Assembly (NCBI GenBank): GCA_021234155.1
Contig: JAJEKV010000064.1
Location: 5,642,001-5,706,000 of the forward strand
DNA: 64,000 nt
Reading direction: 5' to 3'
From: Isoetes taiwanensis
Taxonomy: Eukaryota; Streptophyta; Lycopodiopsida; Isoetales; Isoetaceae
The position numbers were made by a program, and so were the translations under genes. Of this stretch, positions 44,380-55,653 are shown piece after piece (the stretch's first letter is position 1; each line of letters begins with the position of its first letter). The notes under the pieces are model-generated. The model saw nothing but the letters and a program-made list of their open reading frames with translations, had not been told where the DNA came from and did no database searches.

Positions 44380-45534
44380 CCAGTTCCGGTCTTTACCAAC
44401 GGAGCTGTGGGTGATGGAAGGCGTTGGAAATTTAAGTGGCTATGCAGCACAAGAGGTCTAAGAGGGCTAAATTGCAAATGGGTTACCTCTTGTCTGATAT
44501 GAAATTGATGTTTAGGGATTGTGATTAGAATCTTTAGATATTTCTTATTGCATCCTTATGGCTGAGGTTGGTGCCTCAAGGTTAGAAAGAGTTGGTGCTC
44601 TTGACCAAGCGATTGGAATGAGCGGATGCCATGTCCAAGTGAATGGAATGAGTTGGTGCTCATGTCCATGCGAATAGAATGTTTGTTATTCTTGATGTTC
44701 GCAGGTCTTCTGGTTGGTGCTGGAGATTGCGAACTGGAATGGAGATTGATCAGAAGTTGGTGCTTCTGGTGGAGGTTAGTAAATATTTTGTTTTAAACTA
44801 ACCTATACTTTGAGGCAAATTAAGTTGATGTTCAACTTGTGGTTTTTGGAGACTAAGTTTATTCCTGAGAAGGGAAGGGAAAATATCTTTCTTGTTCAAG
44901 TTGAATGGTGATATTTAACTTGAAGGACTGGAAAGGGTTTACTTTCTGTCCGAGTAGAAAAAGCTACTTGGAGCATCAGAAAGGGCTAGGAATGCCATGA
45001 CTGTTCAAGTGAGGGACGCCTACTTGATGGATCAGTATGAAGATTTTTCTGTCCAAGCGCGGACCCTGCCTTGGAGGATCAGAAAAAGAACATTCCTAGG
45101 GGGACAAGATTAGTCCCAAAAAGGAAAGACTAACATGCTTTTTAGAAATTGATTAGATCAATTTTGAAAAGGGATCTTTGATGGTTTCCTTTCAGGTTTA
45201 ATGATGATTGAGTTTTCGCAGAACATGGACATTATGATGTAAATGAGACTTGCGCAGGAGTATGAGCGAACTTTGCTAGAATTCCTTATTAACGATTATA
45301 AGGATGTCAAGTCCTCTAAGTAAATTGAGGCCATTTCTAATAGAATTGAAATGAAAGACCTCTAAATGAACTGAGGCAATTTTTAGCCTAAAGGGCTGGA
45401 CTAGGAAATTTTTAGCCTAAAGGGCTGGATTTGACAACTTTTTATTATGCAGGTTGTAGCCATGGACTTGGTTGTGTCAAATTTGCCATATAATTTCTTG
45501 ATCGAGGACGATCAATCCTGAGAAGGGGAGGAAT

Positions 45535-46169
45535 TGATATGGTTTAAGGTTAATAACTAATAATGGTGCTCGGGGGAGTGGCCTTGCATGGAACAATATT
45601 TATTGATATGATCAAGTAAGAAAGTCATCCAGTAGGTCCAAGCCTTGCTATTATCAAAGAGGGAGCTAAAAATAAACCTTGACCTTTATTTAGAAGCAAA
45701 AAGGCAAAAAAGGTATTATTACCTATAAATAAAAGGACAACTTTGAGACGTGATATCTCCGCAACCACAGTAAAAAATCGGCGATCCTTACCTTGTTGGA
45801 AAGCCCTTGAAGTATAGTTTCCAGATTGGGCTTGGTTGTCCATAGATTCCTTACGGTTTGAAAGGTATGCCCAGAAAGGCGCATAGGGGTCTGAGTTGAC
45901 TGCACAGCTAGATCTGCTTCTTCCTATGTTGATGATGAGCCTAGCCTTACCTTCTAGTATCTTCTCTTGTTCCTTGCTTGATCATATCAATAGAAGGAGT
46001 TCATGTAACACCAGTGGTTGGTGGCTAGAGAGATCTTGTCTTGCGGAGTAGCTTGACTTGGTGATATCTCTTCTAGTTGGTCCGGTTGGGTGGTAAAACG
46101 AGTACCCTGTGGTGCTTTACTTTCTAATAAGTTGATGAGTTTTGCAGGAAGAATAGACCATTCGTATCA
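45535..46169 (+). repeat. TRIM copy 2, 3' LTR
   Basis: 635 bp, preceded by the purine tract and followed by the CCTAG duplication. Confidence 0.95.
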
Positions 46170-46174
46170 CCTAG

Positions 46175-46491
46175 TGTCTCCTCTTTTGGAGCGCCCATCT
46201 TATTTCCTACGAATAAAGATGAGAGCCTGCGGATGTGCATTGACTATCGTCAATTGAATAAGCACACCATTAAGAATTACAACCTTACCTAGAGCGGATG
46301 ATTTGATGGACCAACTCCAAGGAGTGAAGTTCTTCTTCAAGATCGACTTAAGATTAGGTTGACATCAGATTCGAAACAAGAAGGAGGATGTTCATAAATC
46401 AACATTCAAAATGAGATATGGGCACTATGAATTGATTTTCATGTCTTTTGGACTGACTAATGCCCCAACAACATTCATGAGGTTTATAAAT
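46175..46491 (+). pseudogene. Gypsy C reverse transcriptase, middle part
   Basis: Continues directly after the CCTAG duplication: the frame reads [20 protein letters not shown] then [11 protein letters not shown]; farther on, in other frames, come LRLG.HQIR..KEDVHKSTF and NAPTTFMRFIN. Several frameshifts and stops. It stops at the LINE insertion (duplication ATAAAT). Confidence 0.88.
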
Positions 46492-47855
46492 ATGGTGTAC
46501 CCTCTCACCCACCCTGTTTGGAATATTTATTGATGAATTAGAAGAGTGGATGGAAAGGGAAGGAGGAACAGGAGTGCACCTTAATAAATATGTTGTTCAA
46601 CTTTTGCTTTATGCAGACGATGTGGTTCTTCTCTCTAGAACAGAAACAGGGCTTCAGAAAGAATTAACTGCATTGGAGATTCGGGAGAAAGGCATGACAG
46701 TGAATAAAGAAAAGACAAAAGTCATGATAATAGGAAAGCGGCAGAATATCAGCTTTTATTTGGAAGGGGAAGCTCTAGAACAGGTGCATCAGTATAAATA
46801 TTTGGGTGTTGAGTTCACGGATAATTACAAATGGAATGCTGGGGTAAGTAAGAGAATATCTGGGGGGATGAGAGCTTTATACAGCATCATGAGCATATGG
46901 AAGAACATACATGTCCAGGAATGGTCTTTGAAGAAACTTATGTTTAAAATGTTAGTGCAGCCAGTTATTCTATATGGTTGTCCAGTATGGGGACCAGGCT
47001 TGTCAAAGAAGAATTGGGCAAATATTGAACAAATACAAAAGAGATTTTTAATAGCAGAGCTTGGTGCCAAAGTACAAACACCATATCGATGCTTCTTCTT
47101 TGAGGCGTGATTTCTTCCACTAGAGGCGTAAGCACTATGTTTGACACTTGGATATTTAAGAAGGATACAAAGTCTAGAAGATGATAGGCTACCTCGACAT
47201 GCTCTAAGTGAATCAATGAAACACCAAAATGGCTGGTACACACAATTGAAGGAATGGTTGGAAAGATGGGCACTAAATATAGATGAGATACCAGCAACTG
47301 AATTGGGGATTCGTAGTTTACTTTCGAAAAGGTGTTGAGCACAATATGGATGCCACCTCTGCACCCAAATTGGGCTTCTATTATAACAAAGTCAACCTCA
47401 TGATGATGTATGTTGAACAGGACTATCTTAATAGTCGCATGTCGAGAAAACACGTAAGCTCATCTCCCAAGTGCGCCCTCGCCCCATTCTTTGGAAATCG
47501 AAAGTACGCACATGACTTGCCAAGGGAGTTGAGGTTTTGTCCTTGTTGCAGAGAAGCGGTGGTTGAGGATGAAGAACACGCATTCCTTGAATGCTCCAGG
47601 TTTGAAGAAATACGGGAGATCTATGGGATTTATGGGAATTTTTCTATGCTACTTACATTACCAGCAGCCCACTTAGGAGCTTACCTTCAAGCTTGGTGGA
47701 AACATCGTAAGATAATTTTAGAACTAAATGATGTTGCAGATAATCTTGAGGCAAATGGCCTCGTTTAGTGTTTCTTTCTACATGTATTTCTCTTGTCGCC
47801 TAATGGACCTGAGGGTCTGAAATGGCGTGACAATAAATCAATCAATCAATCAATC
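46492..47855 (+). mobile_element. LINE with (CAAT)n tail nested in Gypsy C RT (copy 6)
   Basis: Bounded by ATAAAT (46,486-46,491 and 47,856-47,861), with a short 3' UTR (GGACCTGAGGGTC hairpin, GACAATAAA) and a (TCAA)n tail at about 47,836-47,855. It is the longest copy of the tandem-repeat-tailed family here and the only one that keeps the RT active site. Confidence 0.88.
46498..47768 (+). pseudogene. LINE reverse transcriptase and C-terminal finger
   Basis: Starts inside RT at CTLSPTLFGIFIDELEEWME, then the active-site block LLLYADDVVLLS, EKTKVMIIGK, YKYLGVEF and the thumb (KMLVQPVILYGCPVWGPG, IEQIQKRFLIAELG). After frameshifts near 47,100 and 47,290 it continues with the finger CPCCREAVVEDEEHAFLEC and ends LEANGLV. 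The thumb and finger match 2,686-3,588, which ties the two copies together. The YADD residues are intact but the frame is broken and the 5' half is missing. Confidence 0.88.
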
Positions 47856-47861
47856 ATAAAT

Positions 47862-48790
47862 GATATTTTTTGTGAGTTCCTCGAGGACTTTATAATTGTC
47901 TTCTTCGACAACATCTTCGTCTACAGTTGGAAGAGCATTGTCCTACATTTGAGAAGAGTTATTGAGAAATTGGGAAGACATAAACTCTACGCTAAGTTAT
48001 CTAAGTGTCATTTTGCAATAGGAAGGGTAGAGTATTTGGGATATATCATTCACCCGAGGGTATTTCAACTGATCCGGTGGAATGTCCGACCCCTAAGAAT
48101 GTCCATGATATGAGGAGCTTTCTTGGTTTAGCAGGCTACTACAGAAAGTTTGTGAAAAACTTCACCAAAGTTGTGATATTGTTCACAAACCTCACAAAAT
48201 TGTAGAAGATCAAGGATTAGAAAGATCATTGGGAGTGTAAAGTTCAAGAAAGCTTCGACAAGCTCAAGGAAGTATTGATGGCAGCACCATTGCTCACCCT
48301 CCCAGATCCGAAGAAAGACAAGCTATTAGTGATAGATGCAAGCTGGATCGCAATTGATGCAGTCCTGATGTAAGAGGAACGAGTAGTTGCTTACGACTCT
48401 CATAAGATGAATGACGCTGAAATGCGATACTCAATACATGACCAAGAGCTTCTAGCAGTAGTAAGAGCTCTAAAGGTAGGGAGGCATTATATGATGGGAA
48501 GAAGGTTCAAGTCAGATATCGATCACCAGAGCCTCTAGTATATATTTAAGCAACCACACCTCAAATTGAGGCAATGGAGCTGGATGAAGTTCTTGAAAGA
48601 GTGTGATTTTGAGATATCATACAAACCAGAAAAAACTCAATGTGGTTGCAGATGTGTTGTCTCGACATCCCTTGACAATGCGAGTTGCAATGCAGTCTTG
48701 ACCCTCGCCAGCGAGTATGAAAAGAAGATAAAGCAAACCTTGCCTACAGATAGGGATTTTATAGAAGCATGGGCTTTGATGCCTTAATGG
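47862..48790 (+). pseudogene. Gypsy C RT end and RNase H
   Basis: Picks up in frame with the interrupted RT: NDIFCEFLEDFIIVFFDNIF (active-site block with the second Asp changed to Asn), RHKLYAKLSKCHFAIGRVEY, PKNVHDMRSFLGLAGYYRKF, then RNase H with EERVVAYDSHKMNDAEMRYS and HDQELLAVVRALKVGRHYMM, each across stops. The end (FLKECDFEISYKPEK) is frameshifted. Confidence 0.88.
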
Positions 48791-48799
48791 TAGTGATAG

Positions 48800-49170
48800 T
48801 TATTTAAGAGATTCTTAGATTGCATGGAATTCCCATAGCAATTGTCTTAGATAGAGATTCGAAGTTCATCAGTGCCTTTTGGCAAGACTTCTTTAGCACG
48901 ATCTACACCAAGTTGTGGATGAGTTCTTCTTATCATCTGCAGACAGATGGGCAAATAGAGCACACCAACAGAATCCTGGAAGACATGTTGAGAAACTACG
49001 TTTGGAACAAGCAATCCAAATGGGCCGATTATATCCACCTAGTTGAGTTTGTGCACAATAGTACGCAAGAATCATCAATGAGGTCTCCCTTCATAATTAC
49101 TTATGGCTATCAATACCTAACTCCATATATGTGGCACAACCCAGTGTCCAAGGTGGAAGTTTCTTAACAA
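48800..49170 (+). pseudogene. Gypsy C integrase, N-terminus deleted
   Basis: Begins at HGIPIAIVLDRDSKFISAFW with the second catalytic D, then YHLQTDGQIEHTNRILEDML with the catalytic E, and WNKQSKWADYIHLVEFVHNS. The zinc-binding domain and first catalytic D are absent: the sequence jumps from RNase H to mid-integrase near 48,790, so there is an internal deletion. Confidence 0.88.
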
Positions 49171-49269
49171 CTTCTGGCAAATATGTAGCAACTTGTGGAG
49201 GAAGTGCGAGGCTATCTTCTAGCACAGAAGAGTCTAGTAGATAAACACTTCACGAAGTTTGTTATGGAA

Positions 49270-49646
49270 GATAAAGTTTGGCGCAATATAAAGGTGAAGC
49301 AAACGAAGCTCTGCATTGGCAATTGCAAGAAACTTGCTCCACGATGGGCGGGCCCTTTAAGATTATAAAACTAATAGGGATCCAATCCTATAAGCTTGAC
49401 TTACCCACTCATCTAAAGGTTCACAAGGTTTTCCATGTAAGCTTATTAAAGAAATGCACTCCAAATCTGGAGGAGATTTTGGAGACTCCAACCTTGTTGC
49501 AAATGATTGAGGAGCAACTCGAGATTGTTTCTAAGTTAATTCTTGATAAAGCATTCAAGAAGACACAAAGGTCAGAATTCCTTCAATATCCGTTCAAGTG
49601 GAAACACTTACCCGTGGAAGACGCGACATGGGTAATTGAAGCATGA
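49270..49646 (+). pseudogene. Gypsy C integrase C-terminus and chromodomain
   Basis: GPFKIIKLIGIQSYKLDLP and VHKVFHVSLLKKC are the conserved end of Gypsy integrase. The following LILDKAFKKTQRSEFLQYPF and KWKHLPVEDATWVIEA is a chromodomain, which in chromoviruses helps direct insertion to particular chromatin. Ends in TGA at 49,644-49,646. Confidence 0.9.
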
Positions 49647-49771
49647 TCTAGAGAAGCGATATCCACAATTTATAGAGCAATTCGATGGCTAGGTCACCTC
49701 CGGCTTAATCGATGTCGGTTCATCAGGTAAGTGTAGCCTTAGCATGTGTATTAGAGCTAAGGTGGGAAGAG

Positions 49772-52162
49772 TGTATGCATCTTGGTGTAGCTAAGATGCA
49801 TACATATAAGCAGATGATCGTGAGCGATAATGGGATCATCCTAAATGTTCTCTAGCCATGATGCACTGCGTATGCACATGACTTGAGGTCATATAGGTTA
49901 AGCAGGTGATCATGGGGGATGATAGGATTATCCTAAATGTTCTCTAGCCATGATGCACTGTGTGCGCACATGACAAGAGGTCATGTAAGGGTAGGCATAT
50001 AATCATGGCGATGATGGGATCATCTTAAATGTTTCTTATGCCATGATTTAGTGCAGGTAAGTAGAGGTAATCTTGAACTGGTAGTTCGGTTCAAGTAGGT
50101 TAAATAGAAGGTGGTCCCTTTAAACCACATAATATATTAATAAAAGGACTTACTAATGTGGTGTATTACTATGCAGACCAACCTTGAAGAGGATGGGGCA
50201 ATGAGAAGAGCACAATGAGGAGCGCAGGATTTTGGATAAATGTTTTGTCTAAAACATTATGTGATAATGTTTAGGAGGATAATCTAAGTAAACATTGCCC
50301 AAAATTGCAATTATTGTTGTTATTAATGATTGTTATAAGGCTTACCTTAATTTTGTTAAACTGTTGTTAAGTATTATCGTAAGTGGTACTCATACAGTAT
50401 CATATATGCTAGAAATATGTATACTATATCTCCAGGTCAAAGTACATGTCGCCAAGATGACATGTACAAGGGATGGACACAATCATACCGTAGGTATGAC
50501 CATGTGCGACGACCATAAGGAGAATTGATATATTATAAATGGTATAATACTACTAATGAACCTTAGATATATTATGTGGGTCACATAATATATCCCTAGG
50601 GGCAAAGTCTTAACATGTCATCTAACATGTTAAGTGTGAGCCATTAAAGCCCACGTGTGTGGCAAATGCCTATTTGCATGTGTTGTCAAAGGGAGAGCAC
50701 CCTATTCCAAATACCTATTAATAGGTATTTGCTATAAAGGTGCTAATTGGCCCCACTTGCCATGTGGCAAGGCATCATTAGACCAAGTGGCCAAATCGCA
50801 GACCAAGATTCCAATTTCGAGGCCTAACAAGGAGAGAGCTTAAACCCTAAAACCTTTTAGATTTTGGGCCTACAGTGATTATGGGCCCTTTCGGAGGTCG
50901 TTTCGAGCTTTGGAGGGCAGAATTCGGTCTCAGAGCTCAAGTAGAGCTCACATACCTAAGGCGCTTCCCCAACGTCTTCGTATTTCGTGGAGAATGCCAT
51001 GTCAGGCAGTTTCAGTGGGGAGTTGGACGATGGAACAAGTTGCTCATAGTTTAGGTTGTCAGTCCTAACTTAGCAGTAGGATTTAAGCTACATAGCACCT
51101 TTGTACGTGCTCATAGACCATTAACCCTAAAACCAGACTGACCAAGGAACCCCCAAGGAACACTGACCCTTGTATTCTTTAGGGTTAGATATGATGTATT
51201 AGAACTGTTGTTCTATTAAGATGATTAGATGATTAGATGATCATAGTATGATACTCTATTTTGCACCTTTTGTGTATGGGAGTAAAGGGGGTAGAGACAT
51301 AGGAGCTATGAATAGTATGATCCTAGTAGTTAGACCTCTGTAATTCCCATTACAGTGCAACCTATGCATAGAGAGCCCACCTGATTGTGGGCCTAGAGCA
51401 TTGACTGGCTTAGAATAGGGGACTTGTTTCGATTGCAGAGGGATCCAGGATGTGCGTTCTCTGCCAGGGAGTCACTCCGAGAGGGCAAGGTATGTATTTG
51501 ACACCGTCCTAGGTGATGTGTCACCTCAATGAGGTTAGGTTGAGTACGAGCGGGGGCAACCTCTTCTCTCTATACCTGCCATGGCAAGATGCCTCTTGGA
51601 AGGAGCAACCTTCCTGCCTCATCAGACCAAGGGATGCAACCTTAGAGTAATCTTAGGGTTACGTCTCTGGCAGGCTATAATCGAGATCCAAAGCTTATGG
51701 ATCTATATGCAAAATATGCACAGGAGGGGCGGATGGAGTGGACTACCGCTGCCATTATTCAATGCCAGCCAACTCCAGTGTTACAACTTTCGTCAGCTGT
51801 TATCTTGTAGCCCGGATCATCAGTCTCACCTCACAAAATCTGAGCTTGAGTTAGGATCTCCCGTGTGATGCTATGGTGATGTTGCACTATGATGATGATG
51901 TTGTATTGTTGATGGTGCCTCACCCTTCATGTTGAGCATTTAGTTTATTATGATATAAGTTGCTTGTACTTACATTTACATGCTTTGGCAGTGAGATCCA
52001 CCCCGAGGAAGACGAAAAAGACACATCCTTCTTCCGCACCAAATCTCGAGCACCACCAGTAGTTGATGCTGCGTGGATGGCCTCTTGTCGATCTGCAGAG
52101 TTGGCATGAGGGATCTCCATGGCTTATACAACGGGAGCATCGTATAAGTTAGGGGGATGTCA
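49772..52162 (+). repeat. Gypsy C 3' LTR (single copy, ends inferred)
   Basis: Begins TGTATGCATC after the purine tract and ends near GGGGGATGTCA at 52,162. The part 51,690-51,860 (GCACAGGAGGGGCGGATGGA, GTGGACTACC, ATGCCAGCCAAC) is the sense-strand equivalent of the element A and B LTRs. With only one copy the limits are approximate. Confidence 0.65.
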
Positions 52163-53180
52163 TACCGGGGAGTGTAGGTCACCTACCTTGTAGATGGGAA
52201 CATCCCTAGCTACTGGGGGAGGCCTTCCTGTAATGCCCTGTTGAACAAGGCAGTTAGGATTAGCATCATGGATGGCCATGACCACTTGAGCAACTCTGCT
52301 TGCATGCCGTCCAAGTCCGCGCCACTTTCCTATTGGCAAGATGTTATAGGCCTTGGACGACATGGAAGCCAATCCACTATCTAGGCACAATACCTTATGC
52401 TAGGAGCTGCTTTTGCATGTGTTCATCTAGTATATATGATAGGTTTAAGGTCTCTACCACAGGACCAATTGGTCATACTTGAACCCGTGACCTTTGTGGC
52501 AGTTTAAGGTCCTGCCACTAGACCATGCCCCAAAGGCGTCATCCTTCAGAAGCTTCGCATTCAAACGAAAGCAAGTTCATCCAAAATGGCACTACCAATG
52601 GTAAGTTTGGGATATGATGATTAAACATAATTATCCTGAAGGCAATATCGAAGGGAGGGGGAGGGCAAGGGGGGCACGATTACGTTTGTATATTTATTAT
52701 TCTAACATTGTGTATTATTGCTGCGACAATAGGTCCTACTCGATCTAAACGCATCCCGACACCTTCAACGTCACCCACCACGTCACTTAGCAGCCCCATC
52801 CTACTAGATGTGTTATGGAAGTAGGGCTCATATGATATGGTTTTGGAGGATCATATAGTGTAAGATAACGCCACACTTTCCATTAAGGCCATATCTATTC
52901 AAACATAAAGAGCAAAACTACGAATACTAGAGGACCACAAATGAGAGGCCATTAGAGCTTCTTACCTAATAGAAACTAAAGGAGGGATATAATTTGTAAA
53001 GAATTTGAGCCACAAGTGAAGATAAGCCACTACTTGAAAGCTAAGATAAGCCACTTGTACAATGGGACATGGAATTGATGAGATAATGACCAAGGAGCTA
53101 GTGGCAACTATAACACCAAGTTGAGGAGCGGATTAGGTTGACAACCATAAGAATGGACTAAGACATCCATATATCAATGA
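52163..53180. other. No gene recognised
   Basis: About 1 kb of AT-rich sequence; apart from the tRNA-like fragment only short frames are seen. Confidence 0.45.
52471..52531 (-). repeat. tRNA-Gly-derived SINE head or tRNA pseudogene
   Basis: On the minus strand it reads GGGGCATGGTCTAGTGGCAG (A box TGGTCTAGTGG), an anticodon-loop region CTGCCAC (GCC anticodon), and GGGTTCAAGT (B box). The order and spacing match tRNA-Gly(GCC), but the T stem and acceptor 3' side do not pair. Confidence 0.6.
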
Positions 53181-53189
53181 TAAAGATAA

Positions 53190-53882
53190 AGGAAAATTTC
53201 CCAAAGACACCTCTAAAATGTCTTTTATATATTTTCTAAACACTCACGACACCCTAATCTATCTTCAAATTTCCACTTTTCTTTATAATCTTGCAAGTTT
53301 TAATAGTCGACAACCAAAGATGAACAAGAAGAAGATACACTATCCTGCATGCCTCCATACATACACTTTATGCCATTTTCACTAGTGATACAGGGTGAAA
53401 GAAATTTCTAAAGAATTTGCACTTCATGGACAAGAAGAAAGATGAGCCCATTTGAAATAGAAAATGAAACTACTTTGCATGAAGTACATGCAATTGATGC
53501 ATTCTTCTATAACCATTGATGCATTTTTAATAATATATCGAATTGGAGAAGGGTAAAAGAAAGTTCTTAGACAAAGCATATTTCCTATGTATTTTGAATG
53601 TTTTGTTTGCGAAAAGCTATCTCAAAATTAATCGAGTTCATGCAATTCAATCAGAGCTGTATAAGACTCACAATACAATGTTGATTGATTTCTATATAGG
53701 ACTCACAAATAGAAATCTTCTACAGAACTAAGTTGGCGGTAACTCGTTTTGAGACTTAAGGGCAGTTTGGGCATTTCTAAAAATACAAAGGGGTTTTTTT
53801 TTGGGTACTTGGTCAACAATTAAAGGTATTTTGATAAATTTTCCGGCTTTTTGACAACAAAAGGTATTTTGATAAATGTCCC
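53190..53882. mobile_element. MULE-like MITE, 693 bp
   Basis: A perfect 9-bp duplication TAAAGATAA (53,181-53,189 and 53,883-53,891) flanks ends AGGAAAATTTCCCAAAGACA (left) and GATAAATGTCCC (right), which are imperfect inverted repeats. Near the right end AAAGGTATTTTGATAAAT occurs twice (about 53,822 and 53,860). The end style and a GGGCATTTCTAAAAATAC string near 53,771 recall the element at 39,014-40,053. No protein is encoded. Confidence 0.7.
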
Positions 53883-53891
53883 TAAAGATAA

Positions 53892-55653
53892 GCAATGCTA
53901 TAGCCCCACGTAGAGTAGTTGACTTGGCAAAAAGGGAAATGTTGTGGCTAGGGCCAGGCTTAGCAGCGGGGAGGTGAGAACATCGTGAATAAAGCAGCAA
54001 AATGCTCTTCAAGATTCAAGGTCCCAATTATCCCCGAGCTTGTTCGACCACCGAGGTATCGTTTCTTATCTTATCGATCATCTCTGTATCAGTTAGTTTT
54101 CTTGGAAGTGCAAAGTCTTGGTCGTTTGCAAAGTTTTGGTCGAATGTGGGTTACTACCCATTCGTCCCTAAAAGGGCCACCATCGTTAGGAATTCTGTAG
54201 TTAAATAATTACTGAAGGATGGGAGGAGGACATGTGGTAGCATCAAATGCGCAGTTGATGGTGGTTGCACTTTGTTATTTGCAAAACTTTGAATGCTCAT
54301 GGGCTTAAGAGTGTGTCGAATTTTAGAAAGACTACCATCAAGATTTATGCCTCTTGTAGACATGTATGATGCTGTCTATGGTTTTTTGAAATCAAATATG
54401 TGAAACATGCGCCAAAATAAGATTAGGAAGGTTACGTCGAAGGCTAGAACATTTCTGAAGCTAATGTTTGTGGTGATTATGCTTTAAATTTTAGAAAATT
54501 TTGTTTCTGCATCTTTGATGCTTATCATCCTATGTTATTTAAGATCTTGCCGTCGTTCTTGCTGTAGCAAAGGCATTGCAGTGAAGAGAGTTTTGAGAGG
54601 TCCAGTTGCTTTATTAGCTTTTGTATTTTCTGTCCAATGTATCTCAAAATACTTTGAAATATATCTGTTCGTCTTCATGGTTTCATCCTCTATTTGCACA
54701 CATGAAATTTTTAGGCAGCAGCATTGAACAAGCTGCATTCTCTTATTTCCAGTGTCCCATAGAATTTGGTGGCCTCTTTGTCTCTGAATGTATCATCTGC
54801 CATGCGATAAATATGATACTTGAAAACAGATATTTACGATAAATATGATGCTCTTCCAGCGTATTGAAGCCTCATGTACTATATCTGAAATAGAACATAG
54901 GATCCGTTTTGTCCGAACTCCAATTCTGCAGATGATTATGTGGATTCAGCTTTGAATACTATCTAATCTTTCACCTATAAAATAAAGAGGTAGGTCCCCA
55001 TTGCATAAGAGATATTCTTGAATCAAAAGTATCAAATGCATTTTTCAAGCAGATGAATGAGATATGAAATGGTATAGATTTACTGATGTTTAGATGAGGT
55101 TTAAGCGTGATGTAAAATACCTTGTAGATCCTCATGGTATGCCAAAGCATAAGCATACAAATTCTGTTTTCATTTCATTTTTCTTTATTCAATCTGTGCC
55201 TCAATCACTTGGAGATGAGAGGGATACTGCATATGAATAATAGTTGAATAATACAAGATGACTTCTTGACATTCGTGGCAGCGTCACTTTCTACTTGCAC
55301 ATCGTTGTCCTGGAAGAAGCGGCTGGGTGGTATCGATTGCCTTGCCGCCTGGTTCTAACCCGCTCTACCAGTGTTTTTTTCCCAGTGGTTACACCGGGGA
55401 ATGTATGTATGGTTTGAACATAGGCTTAGCAGATCTTCAATGAAAACTCAAGATCGCAATTATGTTTGTAGTTACTTTGATCTCAGGGGACCTCCTCGTA
55501 TATTTTGGCCGTCGTATCATGTATGTGAACTTATTTATTTGGTTTATGCAGCACTTCCTGCAGTTGAGTCTTGCAGCTAGTTTGAAAGATGTCTTCGGAT
55601 TAAACAAGTGCATGGGTCAATTGTGAAGCCATGGCTATCTAGGCACAGCCCAG
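53892..55653. other. Upstream region of the START-domain gene
   Basis: 1.8 kb with no recognised gene or repeat; open frames are short. It may hold the promoter and 5' UTR of the next gene, but no TATA box or splice site could be assigned with confidence. Confidence 0.4.

Larger units (their letters stand above)
43730..46169 (+). mobile_element. TRIM-like non-coding LTR element, copy 2 (complete)
   Basis: LTRs of 636 bp (43,730-44,365) and 635 bp (45,535-46,169) begin TGATATGG, end CGTATCA and are almost identical; the target duplication CCTAG (43,725-43,729 and 46,170-46,174) is perfect. The tRNA-Met primer site TGGTATCAGAGC is at 44,368-44,379 and the purine tract GAGAAGGGGAGGAA at about 45,520-45,533. 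The 1.17-kb interior has only short frames and no gag or pol motif. Complete ends with no genes make it a non-autonomous element that has moved recently. Confidence 0.95.
41190..52162 (+). mobile_element. Ty3/gypsy chromodomain retrotransposon C, 5' LTR missing
   Basis: Plus-strand gag, protease, RT, RNase H, integrase remnant and chromodomain, then a purine tract (AAGGTGGGAAGAG, 49,759-49,771) and a 3' LTR. No 5' LTR or primer site remains: gag-like sequence starts directly at the end of the Gypsy B LTR. Nested inside are a TRIM-like element (43,730-46,169) and a LINE (46,492-47,855), each with target duplications that fall inside pol codons. Confidence 0.85.

Noticed and set aside
43730-46169. 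An autonomous Gypsy element
   Set aside because: Although bounded by complete LTRs, the 1.17-kb interior has no gag or pol motif; the Gypsy domains nearby belong to the host element C outside the duplication.
46825-47453. Minus-strand frames of 179 and 162 residues
   Set aside because: They are shadows of the LINE reverse transcriptase and C-terminal region on the plus strand.
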